This document shows, piece by piece, positions 55,580 to 64,000 of a DNA stretch of 64,000 nucleotides. A program made the position numbers and the translations under genes. How positions within the stretch are numbered: the first letter of the stretch is position 1; each line of letters starts with the position of its first letter. The notes below the pieces were generated by a model. It ran no database searches. It saw nothing but the letters and a program-made list of their open reading frames with translations, and was not told the DNA's origin. The DNA is from Sphaerisporangium corydalis (GTDB lineage Bacteria > Actinomycetota > Actinomycetes > Streptosporangiales > Streptosporangiaceae), in NCBI RefSeq assembly GCF_025506355.1, contig NZ_JANZYP010000056.1, positions 1 through 64,000 of the forward strand. Reading direction: 5' to 3'.

Positions 55580-55619
55580 GTGTCCTTCGCCGGCGGCGAC
55601 CCCGGCCGGCGAAGGGCAC
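55580..55619 (+). terminator. Terminator after purA
   Basis: A 15-bp stem (55580-55594 with 55605-55619, one G-U pair) and 10-nt loop. Confidence 0.75.
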
Positions 55620-55693
55620 GTGGCCTGATCCGGCAGGGCGAAACGGCCCCACCTGAACGTGGTCATGGCGCCTGACCGATAGGGTGCGCCATT

Positions 55694-56614
55694 GTGCAGG
55701 TGGAGATACACGGCCACCGGGGGGCGCGGGGCCTGCGCCCGGAGAACACCCTCCCCGGCATGGCCTACACGCTGGAGCTCGGCGTACACGCGATCGAGCT
55801 CGACGTCACGCTGACCGCCGACCGCAAGCTCGTGCTGACCCACGATCTGACGGTCTCATCGGTGACCAGCACCGACACCGTCCCCGCGACGCCGGGCGAC
55901 CCGGCGTTCCCCTACGTCGGCAAGCCCATCGGCTCCCTGTCGCTGGCCCAGTTGCGCACCCTCGACGTCGGCGTGCGCCGGCCGCCAGGGGGGTCCGACC
56001 GCTTCACCCGCACCCAGGTCCCGATCCCCGGCACCCGGATGCCCACCCTCGGCGCCGTCCTCGGCCTGGTCGGCGCGTACGGGGCCGACGGCGTGCGGCT
56101 GGACGTCGAGCTGAAGACCGACCCGACCCGGCCGGGCATCTCCCCCGACCCCCGCATGCTCACCGAAATGGTGGTCGCCGAGCTCGACCAGCACGACCGG
56201 CTCGACCGCTCGGCGATCCTCAGCTTCGACTGGAGCGTCCTGCGCGCCGCCGAAGGGCTGGTGTCCAGGCGGTTCGCGCTGGTCGAGCGGGACACGCTCA
56301 CGCCCGCCTGGCTCGGCCTGCGCCACGACGAGGACTTCGGCGGCGACATCGCCGCGGCGGCGGCCTCCATCGGGGCCACCACCCTGTCGTGCCACCGCAC
56401 CCTGGTCGACGAGACGCTCATGGGCCGCGCCGCGCGGGCCGGGCTGCCGGTCGTCGCGTGGACGGTCAACGAGACCGCCGAGGCGTCGCGGATGATCGAC
56501 CTCGGGGTCGGCGGGATCGTCACCGACTACCCCGGCCGGATGCGCGAGCTGTGGGCGCAGCGCGGCCTGCCCCTCCCCGAGCCCGTCCCCGCCCTGCGCC
56601 CCGCCCCCGCCTGA
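55694..56614 (+). CDS. Glycerophosphodiester phosphodiesterase
   Basis: A 306-residue TIM-barrel enzyme hydrolysing glycerophosphodiesters to glycerol 3-phosphate and an alcohol. GHRGARGLRPENTLPGM (catalytic His and Arg), AIELDVTLTADRKLVLTHD (metal Glu/Asp and second His) and DVELKTD are the GDPD signatures; WTVNETAEASRMIDLGVGGIVTDYPGRM closes the barrel. No signal peptide is seen, so the protein is cytoplasmic. TAGGGT ends 8 nt before the GTG and no ribosome site is visible, suggesting a leaderless mRNA. A 13-bp direct repeat (GCCTGAACTCCCG) and a small hairpin lie just downstream. Confidence 0.92.
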   Translation: MQVEIHGHRGARGLRPENTLPGMAYTLELGVHAIELDVTLTADRKLVLTHDLTVSSVTSTDTVPATPGDPAFPYVGKPIGSLSLAQLRTLDVGVRRPPGGSDRFTRTQVPIPGTRMPTLGAVLGLVGAYGADGVRLDVELKTDPTRPGISPDPRMLTEMVVAELDQHDRLDRSAILSFDWSVLRAAEGLVSRRFALVERDTLTPAWLGLRHDEDFGGDIAAAAASIGATTLSCHRTLVDETLMGRAARAGLPVVAWTVNETAEASRMIDLGVGGIVTDYPGRMRELWAQRGLPLPEPVPALRPAPA

Positions 56615-56654
56615 ACTCCCGGCCCCGCGTCCCGCCCTCGCCTGAACTCCCGTG

Positions 56655-56673
56655 CCCGGCGCGTCACGCCGGG
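56655..56673 (+). terminator. Small hairpin after the GDPD gene
   Basis: CCCGGCG (56655-56661) and CGCCGGG (56667-56673) with a 5-nt loop, followed by AAA rather than a T-tract. Confidence 0.5.
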
Positions 56674-56764
56674 AAATGGAGCGCACGCGGGAGTATCGTG
56701 CGGTGAACTGAAGTGGCGGCGTCGGCCGCGGGGCACCACACCGCCGAGTACGGGAGGTCACACC

Positions 56765-57595
56765 ATGGTCGAGGAGCCGGGGATCTCGCGCTGGGCCACC
56801 GAGCGTTTCGGGGAGCGCGCCGCCTCGGTGCGCGGCCAGCTCGCCGCCTCGCTCCTGGAGGCGGCCGGCAACGCCCAGGACGCCCAGAAATCGTCCAGGA
56901 GCGACAAGCGGTACGCCTACGGCTCCACGCTGATGGCGCGCCGCTACGAGGCTCTGGTCGACGGCTTCAAGAACGACCCCGGGTTCCAGGTCGTGCGGCC
57001 GTACGGCTCGCCCCACCACCTGGTCGTGCTCGACGGCAACCTCATCCTGCCCTTCCGGTACGCCGAGGACGACACGACGCCGATCAGCGAGGCGCGGGTC
57101 AGCGACGGCCGGGTCTCCGCGCTCGTCCGCGAGCTGTTCACCCGCTTCGCCCCCGCCACCACCTACCACCAGGAAGTGCTGGACCTGGCCCTGGCCAGCG
57201 ACGACGAGGAGACCCAGCTCGCCGAGCTGGCCGCGGCGCGCCCGCTGCTCGCGCAGCTTCCCGCCGACACCCGCCTCATCCCGGTCGCCTACGCCGCCAA
57301 CGCGCAGGCGAGCCTGCTGAAGCTCTACTGGGGAGAGGCGGAGCTGCTGGACGACATGGGCAGGATCCACTGGACCCACGTCGAGCAGATCCCCCTGCTG
57401 ACCGCCCTGCCGTGGGTCACTCAGGGCCTCCCGACCGCCGAGCCCGACATGGCGGGGCGTTTCGACCACGGCGCCGAGCCCGACCTCACCCTGGTCCGCC
57501 GCCCCGCGGTGGAGCGCGAGAATGCGAAGATCTTCCCTGTGCACAGCGAGTCCACCGACGAGTCACCGATCGCCGACGCCGATGAGCGACCGTAG
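56765..57595 (+). CDS. Protein of unknown function coupled to the ImmA/IrrE gene
   Basis: A 276-residue soluble protein that I cannot place in a family. It has an alpha/beta feel in the middle (FQVVRPYGSPHHLVVLDGNLILPFRYAEDD, about 77-105), an Asp/Glu-rich helical part and a charged tail. GGGAGGTC lies upstream of the ATG at 56765. The last 14 nt overlap the start of the XRE-ImmA metallopeptidase gene, so both are made together; the protein could be its substrate, its partner or a toxin-like component. No transmembrane segment or signal is seen. Confidence 0.75.
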   Translation: MVEEPGISRWATERFGERAASVRGQLAASLLEAAGNAQDAQKSSRSDKRYAYGSTLMARRYEALVDGFKNDPGFQVVRPYGSPHHLVVLDGNLILPFRYAEDDTTPISEARVSDGRVSALVRELFTRFAPATTYHQEVLDLALASDDEETQLAELAAARPLLAQLPADTRLIPVAYAANAQASLLKLYWGEAELLDDMGRIHWTHVEQIPLLTALPWVTQGLPTAEPDMAGRFDHGAEPDLTLVRRPAVERENAKIFPVHSESTDESPIADADERP

Positions 57596-58778
57596 AGACG
57601 ACCGGTCCCAGATCCGCCTGTTCGATCCCGCCGGTGGCGGCACCGGGCGCGGGCCGAGCCCGCAGGCGGTGGCCGACGCCTTCGACCAGGCACGGCTGAC
57701 CCAGGCGCGCCGGCTGGCCGGGATGACCAAGAAGGACCTCGCCGAACGGGTGGGCGTGACCCCGGCGGCGGTCGGGCAGTACGAGACGGGCATGACCCAT
57801 CCCCGGCCCGACCTCATCCCCCGGCTGGCCGCCGCCCTCGCCGTCCCCCTGGCGTTCTTCCTGTCCGGCCGGCCGCACGCCAAGCTCGACGGGTCCATGG
57901 CGCACTTCCGCAGCCTGCGCTCCACCCGCGTCCACCAGCGGGCCAAGGCCGTCGCGTTCGTCGAGCAGGTCTGGGAGCTGACCCACGCCCTGGAGAAGCG
58001 CGTGCGGCTGCCGCACGTCGACCTGCCCGGGTTCTCCGGCGGCGAGGTGCACTCCGGGGTCGAGCTGCCGCGCGACCCGGCCGCCGCCGCCCGCGAGCTG
58101 CGCCGCCTATGGGGGCTCGGCACCGGGCCGATCGCGCACCTCGTCCGGCACATGGAGACCCGCGGCATCGTGGTGGTGCTGCCGCCGCCCGACGAGGACG
58201 CCACCACGGTCGACGCCTTCTCCACCTCGCAGCTCCCCCGGCCGATCGTCGTGCTGACCGCCAACCGGTTCGACGACATCCACCGCTACCGCTTCACCGC
58301 CGCCCACGAACTGGGCCATCTCGTGCTGCACGGCGACACCGCCGCCGGGGACGTCCAGCAGGAGCGTGAGGCCGACACCTTCGCCGCCGAGTTCCTCACC
58401 CCGCGCGAGAGCATCCTGCCCGAGCTGCCCCGGCGCCTGGACCTGCGCCGGCTGGTCGAGCTGAAGCACGCCTGGGGGGTGTCGGTCGACTCCCTGCTGT
58501 ACCGCTGCCGCGAGGTGGGCCTGCTGTCGGACTCCTCGGCCAGCCGCGCGTACCAGCGGCTCGGCGCCCTGCGCGATCAGCCCGGGTTCGCGGGCGAGCC
58601 CATCACCGGCTACCCCGGGGAGCACCCCGTGCTGCTGCGCCAGGCGTTCGACCTGGCGGTCGACGAGACCGGCCTCACCATGGCGGCCCTGGCCGCCCAG
58701 CTCGCCTGGCCGATCCCCCGCGTACGCGCCCTGCTCGGGCTCCGCGACCAGCGCCCCAAGCTCCAGCTCGTCCCCTGA
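57582..58778 (+). CDS. XRE-HTH and ImmA/IrrE-type zinc metallopeptidase fusion
   Basis: A 398-residue protein. Residues about 36-95 are an XRE helix-turn-helix (LTQARRLAGMTKKDLAERVGVTPAAVGQYETGMTHPRPD). Residues about 165-310 are an ImmA/IrrE peptidase with zinc motif HELGH (242-246) and the downstream EREADTFAAEFL helix with the third ligand. The last 90 residues are helical. Such proteins cleave a specific repressor after DNA damage or during mobile-element induction. The ATG at 57582 lies inside the end of the preceding gene and lacks a strong ribosome site, implying coupling. The partner may be that preceding protein. Confidence 0.9.
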   Translation: MSDRRDDRSQIRLFDPAGGGTGRGPSPQAVADAFDQARLTQARRLAGMTKKDLAERVGVTPAAVGQYETGMTHPRPDLIPRLAAALAVPLAFFLSGRPHAKLDGSMAHFRSLRSTRVHQRAKAVAFVEQVWELTHALEKRVRLPHVDLPGFSGGEVHSGVELPRDPAAAARELRRLWGLGTGPIAHLVRHMETRGIVVVLPPPDEDATTVDAFSTSQLPRPIVVLTANRFDDIHRYRFTAAHELGHLVLHGDTAAGDVQQEREADTFAAEFLTPRESILPELPRRLDLRRLVELKHAWGVSVDSLLYRCREVGLLSDSSASRAYQRLGALRDQPGFAGEPITGYPGEHPVLLRQAFDLAVDETGLTMAALAAQLAWPIPRVRALLGLRDQRPKLQLVP

Positions 58779-58793
58779 GTCGGGGCGGGTGAA

Positions 58794-59927
58794 CTAGAGC
58801 CAGCTGTTGCGGCGGAAGCCCCGGTACAGGATCGAGCAGATGAGGAGCATGACGCCGATCACGGCGGGATAGCCCCAGATGGCGGACAGCTCGGGCATGT
58901 GGCTGAAGTTCATTCCATAGATGCCGGCGATCATCGTGGGCACCGAGATGATGGCCACCCACGCGGAGATCTTGCGCATGTCCTCGTTCGCCAGGGCGTT
59001 GGACCTGGCGAGGGCGGCCTGCAGGATCGAGTTGCACAGCTCGTTCGACGACTCCACCTGCTCGCACACCCGGGAGAGGTGGTCCACCACGTCGCGGAAG
59101 TACTCGCGCATCTCCGAGGGGATCATGCGGCGCTGCGGCAGGGCGCCCAGCGGGGTCTGGAGCGGCGTGACCGCGCGCTTCATCTCGATCATCTCGCGCT
59201 TGAGCTGGTAGATGCGGCCGATGTCGCGCGAGCTGACGTCGGCGAAGACGGCGGCCTCGACCTCCTCCAGCTCGGCCTGCATCAGGTCGGCCACCGAGAG
59301 GTACTTGTCCACGACGTGGTCGGCGATGGCGTGCAGCACGCCGGCCGGCCCGCGGGACAGCAGCTTGGGCTTGTCCTCGAGGCGCCCGCGGACCTCGGCG
59401 AGGGGGCAGTGCTCGCCGTGGCGCACGGTGACCACGAAGTCGGGGCCGACGAACACCATGATCTCGCCGCTGGCGATGATCTGGCTGGAGGCGGTCAGCT
59501 CGTCGTGGTCGAGGTAGGCGATGGTCTTCAGGACGACGAACAGGGAGTCGCCGTAGCGCTCGACCTTCGGCCGCTGGTGGGCCTTGATCGCGTCCTCGAC
59601 CGCGAGGGGGTGCAGGCCGAAGACCTCGGCCAGCCACTCGACCTCGGGGGCCTCGGGCTCGTGCAGCCCCACCCACACGTAGGCGTTGCCCGTCTCGGAG
59701 GCGGCGTTGTGCTCGCGTACCAGGGTGACGGCCTCAGGGATGCCGGAGACGCGCACGCGCTTGCCGGCGACGTAGGCGCCGAACTCGACCAGCGAGTCGC
59801 TCGGCGGGACGCAGCGGCCGTTCATCGGGTCGCGGCGCAGGGAGCCGATCGACGCCGAGGGGCCGAGGCGTACGTGCGTGGTGCGGGGGTGCAGGTTGAT
59901 CCGCTGGAAAAGCGTGGACGAGCGCAT
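58794..59927 (-). CDS. corA: CorA-family magnesium/cobalt channel
   Basis: A 377-residue membrane protein with a long cytoplasmic N-terminal domain, a stalk helix and two C-terminal membrane helices. The first helix ends in the selectivity signature YGMNF (GIYGMNFSHMPEL); the tail FRRNSWL is basic. CorA channels form pentamers passing Mg2+ (or Co2+/Zn2+) with gating by cytoplasmic Mg2+. The ATG at 59927 has AAGGGA about 10 nt upstream. It converges on the ImmA gene with a 15-nt gap and is divergent from purD. Confidence 0.92.
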   Translation of the reverse strand: MRSSTLFQRINLHPRTTHVRLGPSASIGSLRRDPMNGRCVPPSDSLVEFGAYVAGKRVRVSGIPEAVTLVREHNAASETGNAYVWVGLHEPEAPEVEWLAEVFGLHPLAVEDAIKAHQRPKVERYGDSLFVVLKTIAYLDHDELTASSQIIASGEIMVFVGPDFVVTVRHGEHCPLAEVRGRLEDKPKLLSRGPAGVLHAIADHVVDKYLSVADLMQAELEEVEAAVFADVSSRDIGRIYQLKREMIEMKRAVTPLQTPLGALPQRRMIPSEMREYFRDVVDHLSRVCEQVESSNELCNSILQAALARSNALANEDMRKISAWVAIISVPTMIAGIYGMNFSHMPELSAIWGYPAVIGVMLLICSILYRGFRRNSWL

Positions 59928-60309
59928 GGCGGCGGTCCCTTCCCGCCCGACCTCAGGGAACCAGCGCGCGGAAAGACAAGAGTGCGACGGAAGCCGCAGA
60001 CAGGGGGCGCGTGACTCTCAGTCGGACACCGAATTGGAGTGGTCGGGTTTGCGCACGACGTACGTGCGCGAGCACGTACTGCTGGGATCACCAGAAGTCA
60101 TCCCGATTCCACCTCCAATCGCCAGGACACAGGCCAAAGCCGCCCTAACTTATCACAGCCAGGGCTCAGCACCCAGCTTACATGCCCTTTAACCCGCTCG
60201 ATCATCCCGGCGCCGGGCCGGTGCGCGCCCCCGTGCGTCGCAGGGCGTCCCACCTGCGCCGACCGCGCGGCCGTCCGGCGACCCCAGAGCCGACCCGTAG
60301 ACTCCCCAC
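59928..60309. other. Divergent corA-purD intergenic region with a 20-bp hairpin
   Basis: About 380 bp without a gene. GTACGTGC (60060-60067), GCGA, GCACGTAC (60072-60079) is a perfect 8-bp hairpin. In the corA direction the leader would exceed 100 nt, but I recognise no M-box or other Mg2+ riboswitch pattern. The half nearer purD is AT-richer and should hold both promoters. TAGACT at 60298-60303 ends 6 nt before the purD GTG, fitting a leaderless purD transcript. Confidence 0.5.
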
Positions 60310-61554
60310 GTGCGCGTTCTCGTGATTGGATCCGGCGGCCGTGAGCACGCCCTGTGCCGTGCCCTCGGGCTCGACCCCGCGGTGTCGGAGCTCCACTGTG
60401 CCCCAGGAAACGCCGGCATCGCCTCGGTGGCGACGGTGCATCCCGTCGTCCCCACCGACCCCGGGGAGGTCGCGTCGCTGGCCGTGCGGCTGGGCGCCGG
60501 GCTCGTCGTCGTCGGTCCCGAGGGGCCTCTGGTCGCGGGCGTCGCCGACGCCGTCCGCGCGGCGGGCGTCCCCTGCTTCGGGCCGTCCAAGGAGGCGGCC
60601 ATGATCGAGGGGTCGAAGGCGTTCGCCAAGGACGTCATGGTCGCCGCCGGCGTGCCCACGGCCGGGGCGCGCGTGTGCGCGACCCCGGAGGAGGCCGCGG
60701 CGGCCCTCGACGCGTTCGGCCCCCCGTACGTCGTGAAGGACGACGGGCTCGCGGCCGGCAAGGGCGTCGTGGTGACCACCGACCGCGCCGAGGCACTGGC
60801 CCACGCGGCGGCCTGCGAGCGCGTGGTCGTGGAGGAGTTCCTCGACGGCCCCGAGGTGTCGCTGTTCGCCCTGTGCGACGGCACGACCGCCGTGCCGCTC
60901 CAGGCCGCGCAGGACTTCAAGCGGGCCTACGACGGCGACCAGGGCCCGAACACCGGCGGCATGGGCGCCTACACGCCGCTGGCGTGGGCGCCCGCCGGGC
61001 TGACCGAGCAGGTCATGGCCGAGGTCGTGCTGCCGACCGTCGCCGAGCTGGCGCGGCGCGGCACGCCGTACACCGGTGTGCTGTACGCCGGGCTGGCCCT
61101 GACGGCCGCCGGGCCGAGGGTCATCGAGTTCAACGCCCGGTTCGGCGACCCCGAGACCCAGGTGGTGCTCGACCGGTTGGAGACCCCGCTGGCCGGCCTG
61201 CTGCTCGCCTGCGCGACCGGCTCCCTGGCGGCCGAGCCCGCGCCGCGCTACCGCGACGGCGCGGCGGTGACCGTCGTCATCGCGGCGGAGAACTACCCCG
61301 CCGACCCGGTCAAGGGCGACCCCATCGAGGGCCTGGAGCCGTCCGCCAAGGACGCGTACGTGATCCACGCCGGCACCGCGCTCGACGGGCGCGGCCGGGT
61401 CGTGTCGGCCGGCGGGCGGGTGCTGAGCGTCGTCGGCACCGGCCCGGACGTCGCCTCGGCGCGCGCGGCGGCGTACGAGCAGGTCAGCCGCATCACGCTC
61501 CGCGGGTCCCACCACAGGTCCGACATCGCCGCCCAGACCGGGGCAGACGGATGA
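60310..61554 (+). CDS. purD: Phosphoribosylamine-glycine ligase (GARS)
   Basis: A 414-residue ATP-grasp enzyme joining glycine to phosphoribosylamine in de novo purine synthesis. [16 protein letters not shown] is the N-terminal nucleotide fold; [29 protein letters not shown] and [21 protein letters not shown] are PurD signatures; [12 protein letters not shown] holds metal-binding residues. The GTG start follows TAGACT by 6 nt with no ribosome site, so it is probably leaderless. An unknown membrane protein starts 69 nt downstream and may be co-transcribed. Confidence 0.95.
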   Translation: MRVLVIGSGGREHALCRALGLDPAVSELHCAPGNAGIASVATVHPVVPTDPGEVASLAVRLGAGLVVVGPEGPLVAGVADAVRAAGVPCFGPSKEAAMIEGSKAFAKDVMVAAGVPTAGARVCATPEEAAAALDAFGPPYVVKDDGLAAGKGVVVTTDRAEALAHAAACERVVVEEFLDGPEVSLFALCDGTTAVPLQAAQDFKRAYDGDQGPNTGGMGAYTPLAWAPAGLTEQVMAEVVLPTVAELARRGTPYTGVLYAGLALTAAGPRVIEFNARFGDPETQVVLDRLETPLAGLLLACATGSLAAEPAPRYRDGAAVTVVIAAENYPADPVKGDPIEGLEPSAKDAYVIHAGTALDGRGRVVSAGGRVLSVVGTGPDVASARAAAYEQVSRITLRGSHHRSDIAAQTGADG

Positions 61555-61623
61555 TCGCGAAAAGGTAGCGCGGGACCCGGGACGCACGGTAAGCCGGGGC
61601 CAGAGGCGAACCCTGGAGGGCGT

Positions 61624-62682
61624 ATGGCAGCCGACCCGGCCGTGCACGAAAGCGACACACGGGACGATGAGGACGCGCCCTACGAGGTGAGCAGAGAGGT
61701 GCAACGCTGGCCGGGCGTGTGGCGCGTCTACATCGCCGCCCGCAGCGAGGAGATCCTCGCCGACTCCGAGCGCTGCGTGGCGGCGCGGCCGGCCGAGCCG
61801 GGCCTGAAGGTGCTGCACCACGCGATCGAACGCCACCTCGCGCTGGCCGCCAAGTACTCCGGTGAACGCCAGGGCTGGCGGCGGTGGCTGACCGGGCAGG
61901 CGATCGAGGGCGCCTGGTCCAACGTGTTCGGCGCCACGATCCTGCTCTACGGGCTGCTCCCGGCGGGCGAGCTGAACGCCAGGGCGCCCGAGGTGCTCGC
62001 CACCGGACGCGCCTACCTCGCCGCCGACGACGCCCGGCTGACCCAGCTCGCGACCCGCGCCGCCGCCGGCGACATCGACGAGCGCGACCGTTCGCTGCTC
62101 ATGTCGGTGCTGCGCGCCGGGTACAACGCGGCCTCGATCGAGAGCGGGCGGGTGCGCAGCTTCCGCAACATGCTGTTCGGCGGCGTGGTCATCCTCACGC
62201 TGATCGTCAGCGGGCTGATCGCCATCGGCGCGATCTGGCCGCAGGCGATCCCGATGTGCGGCAACGGGACGCTTCTCGCGAGCTTCGGCGCACGCCAGAA
62301 CCAGGTGTGCCCGGCCGGCGCGAACGGCCCCACCGCCGGCGACGTGCCGCTGGTCGCGCTCATGGGGATGCTCGGCGCGGCGCTCGCCACCGCCGCCAGC
62401 CTGTCCACCCGCTCGGAGCTGTCCACGCGCTATTCCCTGGCGGTCGCCCAGAACCTGCTGAAGGCGCCCGCGGGAGTGGCGACGGCGATCGTCGGGCTGC
62501 TGATCCTGAACTCCGGGTTCGTCCCCGGGTTCGCCGGGCTCAGCTCCCAGACGTCGATATTGGTATGGGCGATGGTGTTCGGATACGCGCAACAGGTCGT
62601 CACGCGGTTCGTCGACCAGCGCGCCAACACCCTCCTGCACGCCGCCTCGCCCAACGCGCCGACCAGCCCGCCGTCGCGTTAA
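61624..62682 (+). CDS. Multi-pass membrane protein of unknown function
   Basis: A 352-residue protein with a cytoplasmic start of about 180 residues and four hydrophobic helices (about 187-208, 238-260, 283-300 and 310-325). A loop with two cysteines (MCGNGTLLASFGARQNQVCPAG) lies between the first and second helices, perhaps disulphide-linked outside. The N-terminal part is helical and charged (RVYIAARSEEILADSERCVAARP). I recognise no family. GGAGGG lies just upstream of the ATG at 61624. It may be co-transcribed with purD, although a role in purine synthesis is not implied. Confidence 0.75.
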   Translation: MAADPAVHESDTRDDEDAPYEVSREVQRWPGVWRVYIAARSEEILADSERCVAARPAEPGLKVLHHAIERHLALAAKYSGERQGWRRWLTGQAIEGAWSNVFGATILLYGLLPAGELNARAPEVLATGRAYLAADDARLTQLATRAAAGDIDERDRSLLMSVLRAGYNAASIESGRVRSFRNMLFGGVVILTLIVSGLIAIGAIWPQAIPMCGNGTLLASFGARQNQVCPAGANGPTAGDVPLVALMGMLGAALATAASLSTRSELSTRYSLAVAQNLLKAPAGVATAIVGLLILNSGFVPGFAGLSSQTSILVWAMVFGYAQQVVTRFVDQRANTLLHAASPNAPTSPPSR

Positions 62683-62737
62683 ACGATCACGTGTTTTCCG
62701 GGCGGCACAGTGACGTCAAATTGGCCGGGCCATCATC

Positions 62738-62766
62738 CTGAAAGAGCTACTGTGGGCGGATAACTT
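62738..62766 (+). promoter_or_regulatory. Promoter of the murA-like gene
   Basis: CTGAAA (62738-62743), a 17-nt spacer and TAACTT (62761-62766), placing the start of transcription about 50 nt before the ATG. Confidence 0.55.
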
Positions 62767-62822
62767 TGCCGCCGTCCGCTTCCCAGGCGCGTCATTTCCC
62801 AGATTCCGAGGAGCCTCATCAT

Positions 62823-64000
62823 ATGGTTCGTTACCGCGTGCGCGGTGGCAACGCCCTGCGCGGAACCGCCTTCATCCAGGGAGCCAAGAACGCCGTGCTC
62901 CCGATGATCGGTGCGGCTCTGCTCGCCGCGGAGGGCCGTACGGTCCTGCGCAACGTGCCGATCATCGAAGACGTCCGCCGTGCCCTGGAGCTGGCCGAGA
63001 CCGTGGGCGCCAAGGTGGAGCTGCACGAGGCCGAGCGCACTCTGGTCATCGACGCGTCCCGGCTCACCAGCCCGGTGCTGCCGGCCGAGATCGCCCGCCG
63101 GTTCCGCGGATCGGTGCTGTTCGTCCCCGCCCTGCTGCACCGCCTGGGCGAGGCCATCATCGAGGGCGTGGGCGGGTGCAACCTCGGCTCCCGCAACCTC
63201 GACTTCCACTACCTGGGATACAAGCGGCTCGGCGCCCTGGTCGACGAGGGCGAGAGCGTCATCCACGTCAAGGCCGCCGGGCTCACCGGCGCCCCGCTCT
63301 ACCTCGACACGCCCTCCCACACGGGCACCGAGAACCTCATCATGGCGGCGGCCCTGGCCAAGGGCACCACGATCATCGAGAACGCCGCGCTGGAGCCGGA
63401 GGTGCTCGACGTCATCGACATGCTGACGAAGATGGGCGCCCGCATCAGCGGCGGCGGCACCGGCTTCATCACCGTCGAGGGCGTGGACGAGCTCACCGCC
63501 GTCGAGCACCGCGTCATGCCCGACCGGCTCGACGCCGGGGTGTTCGCGATGGCCGCCGCCATCACCGGCGGCGAGGTCAACCTCGTCGGCGCGTCCCTGG
63601 AGCACCTCGGGGTGGTCCGCTGGAAGCTGGAGCAGATGGGCGTCGAGTTCTCCACCGACGGCGCGGTGCTCAACGTGCGGCGCGACCGGCCGCTGCGGCC
63701 GATCAACGTCATCACCGACACCTACCCCGGCTTCGCCACCGACCTGCAGTCGCCGATCATGACGGTCGCCTCGCTGGCCGACGGCGCCAGCTACATCCAC
63801 GAGCGCATCTTCGACGGACGCTTCGCCCTGGCGGGCGAGCTCAACAAGATGGGCGCCCACATCGAGGTCGAGGGCAGCCGCGCGGTCGTCCACGGACCCA
63901 CGCCGCTGACGGGCACGGACGTCACCGCGCACGACCTGCGCTCCGGGATCGCGCTGATCCTGGCGGGCCTGGCGGCGGGCGGCGAGACCGTCGTCTCCCC
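62823..64000 (+). CDS. murA: UDP-N-acetylglucosamine 1-carboxyvinyltransferase, MurA type (3' end outside window)
   Basis: The open frame runs 392 codons to the right edge. It has the MurA/EPSP-synthase fold markers: QGAKNAVLPMIGAALLA with substrate Lys22, Arg94/Arg96 region (RFRGSVLFVPALL), GGC with the fosfomycin-target Cys119, Arg124, PDRLDAGVFAMAAAITGGEV and YPGFATDLQSPIMTVASLADGASYIHERIFDGRFALAGELNKMGAHIEVEG. It transfers enolpyruvate from PEP to UDP-GlcNAc, the first committed step of peptidoglycan synthesis. The stretch GGCNLGSRNLDFHYLGY differs from the usual GGCXIGXRPXDXH, so this may be a second, divergent MurA. GAGGAG lies upstream of the ATG. Confidence 0.87.
   Translation, partial: MVRYRVRGGNALRGTAFIQGAKNAVLPMIGAALLAAEGRTVLRNVPIIEDVRRALELAETVGAKVELHEAERTLVIDASRLTSPVLPAEIARRFRGSVLFVPALLHRLGEAIIEGVGGCNLGSRNLDFHYLGYKRLGALVDEGESVIHVKAAGLTGAPLYLDTPSHTGTENLIMAAALAKGTTIIENAALEPEVLDVIDMLTKMGARISGGGTGFITVEGVDELTAVEHRVMPDRLDAGVFAMAAAITGGEVNLVGASLEHLGVVRWKLEQMGVEFSTDGAVLNVRRDRPLRPINVITDTYPGFATDLQSPIMTVASLADGASYIHERIFDGRFALAGELNKMGAHIEVEGSRAVVHGPTPLTGTDVTAHDLRSGIALILAGLAAGGETVVS

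Noticed and set aside
59928-60309. M-box magnesium riboswitch upstream of corA
   Set aside because: The region is long enough, but I could not see the conserved M-box core; only one simple hairpin is present.

Overview
The window is GC-rich (well over 70% by eye), densely packed bacterial DNA. It looks like a filamentous actinomycete, probably near Streptosporangiales/Streptosporangiaceae, although no rRNA marker is present to prove it. The support is the codon usage (G/C in almost every third position), frequent GTG starts, TANNNT-type -10 boxes placed directly before start codons, a DUF3151-purA pair, SpoIIE-type phosphatase signalling and many TetR/PadR/LacI-style operators. I see no rRNA, tRNA or CRISPR array. 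Genes at both edges are cut: a membrane-anchored protein on the left and a MurA-type enolpyruvyl transferase on the right.

Layout. 1-2.8 kb: an unknown membrane-anchored protein and an OFA-type MFS transporter with its small partner. 3.1-5.3 kb: a GT4 glycosyltransferase coupled to a UDP-glucuronate decarboxylase-like enzyme. 5.5-7.9 kb: a secreted CBM2-PL11 rhamnogalacturonan lyase behind a LacI-type operator. 7.9-14.7 kb: a NUDIX enzyme, an MMPL exporter, an MBL-fold hydrolase, a short second Rho factor, and an NAD(P)-binding reductase with a divergent TetR. 14.7-19.9 kb: a low-GC island with a tightly coupled three-gene operon, B12-type radical SAM enzyme > HD-fold hydrolase > TIR-NACHT protein. 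This looks like an immune/conflict system and is the most interesting locus here. 19.9-24.7 kb: two regulator-controlled units, a FAD monooxygenase with a TetR fused to a second HTH, and a carotenoid oxygenase/membrane protein pair with PadR. 24.9-28.2 kb: a fadA-fadB beta-oxidation operon. 28.1-31.6 kb: an ICMT-like methyltransferase, an RlmA-type 23S rRNA methyltransferase and an S9 peptidase.

31.6-38.1 kb is a signalling block: a GAF-PP2C phosphatase divergent from a soluble hybrid histidine kinase with seven tandem HAMP units, and a coupled response regulator. 38.1-42.7 kb holds a Rel/SpoT paralogue with an intact hydrolase but degraded synthetase, next to an NYN-domain protein with a huge Gly/Ser/Pro-rich disordered middle. 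42.9-46 kb is a housekeeping block (pyrE, a RodZ-C-like membrane protein, DedA, class II aldolase). 46.1-53.6 kb is a probable surface-glycan cluster: asparagine-synthase-like enzyme, membrane-tethered methyltransferase, two GT2 glycosyltransferases and a lipoprotein polysaccharide deacetylase. 53.7-64 kb contains DUF3151, purA, a glycerophosphodiesterase, an unknown protein coupled to an XRE-ImmA metallopeptidase, CorA, purD, an unknown membrane protein and the partial murA.

Intergenic DNA is short and rich in palindromes. I could place operators for most regulator pairs, several strong terminators, a 25-bp tandem array after pyrE, and two leader structures that might control translation (MMPL gene) or transcription (purA). 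All functional calls come from reading motifs by eye; no database search was run.
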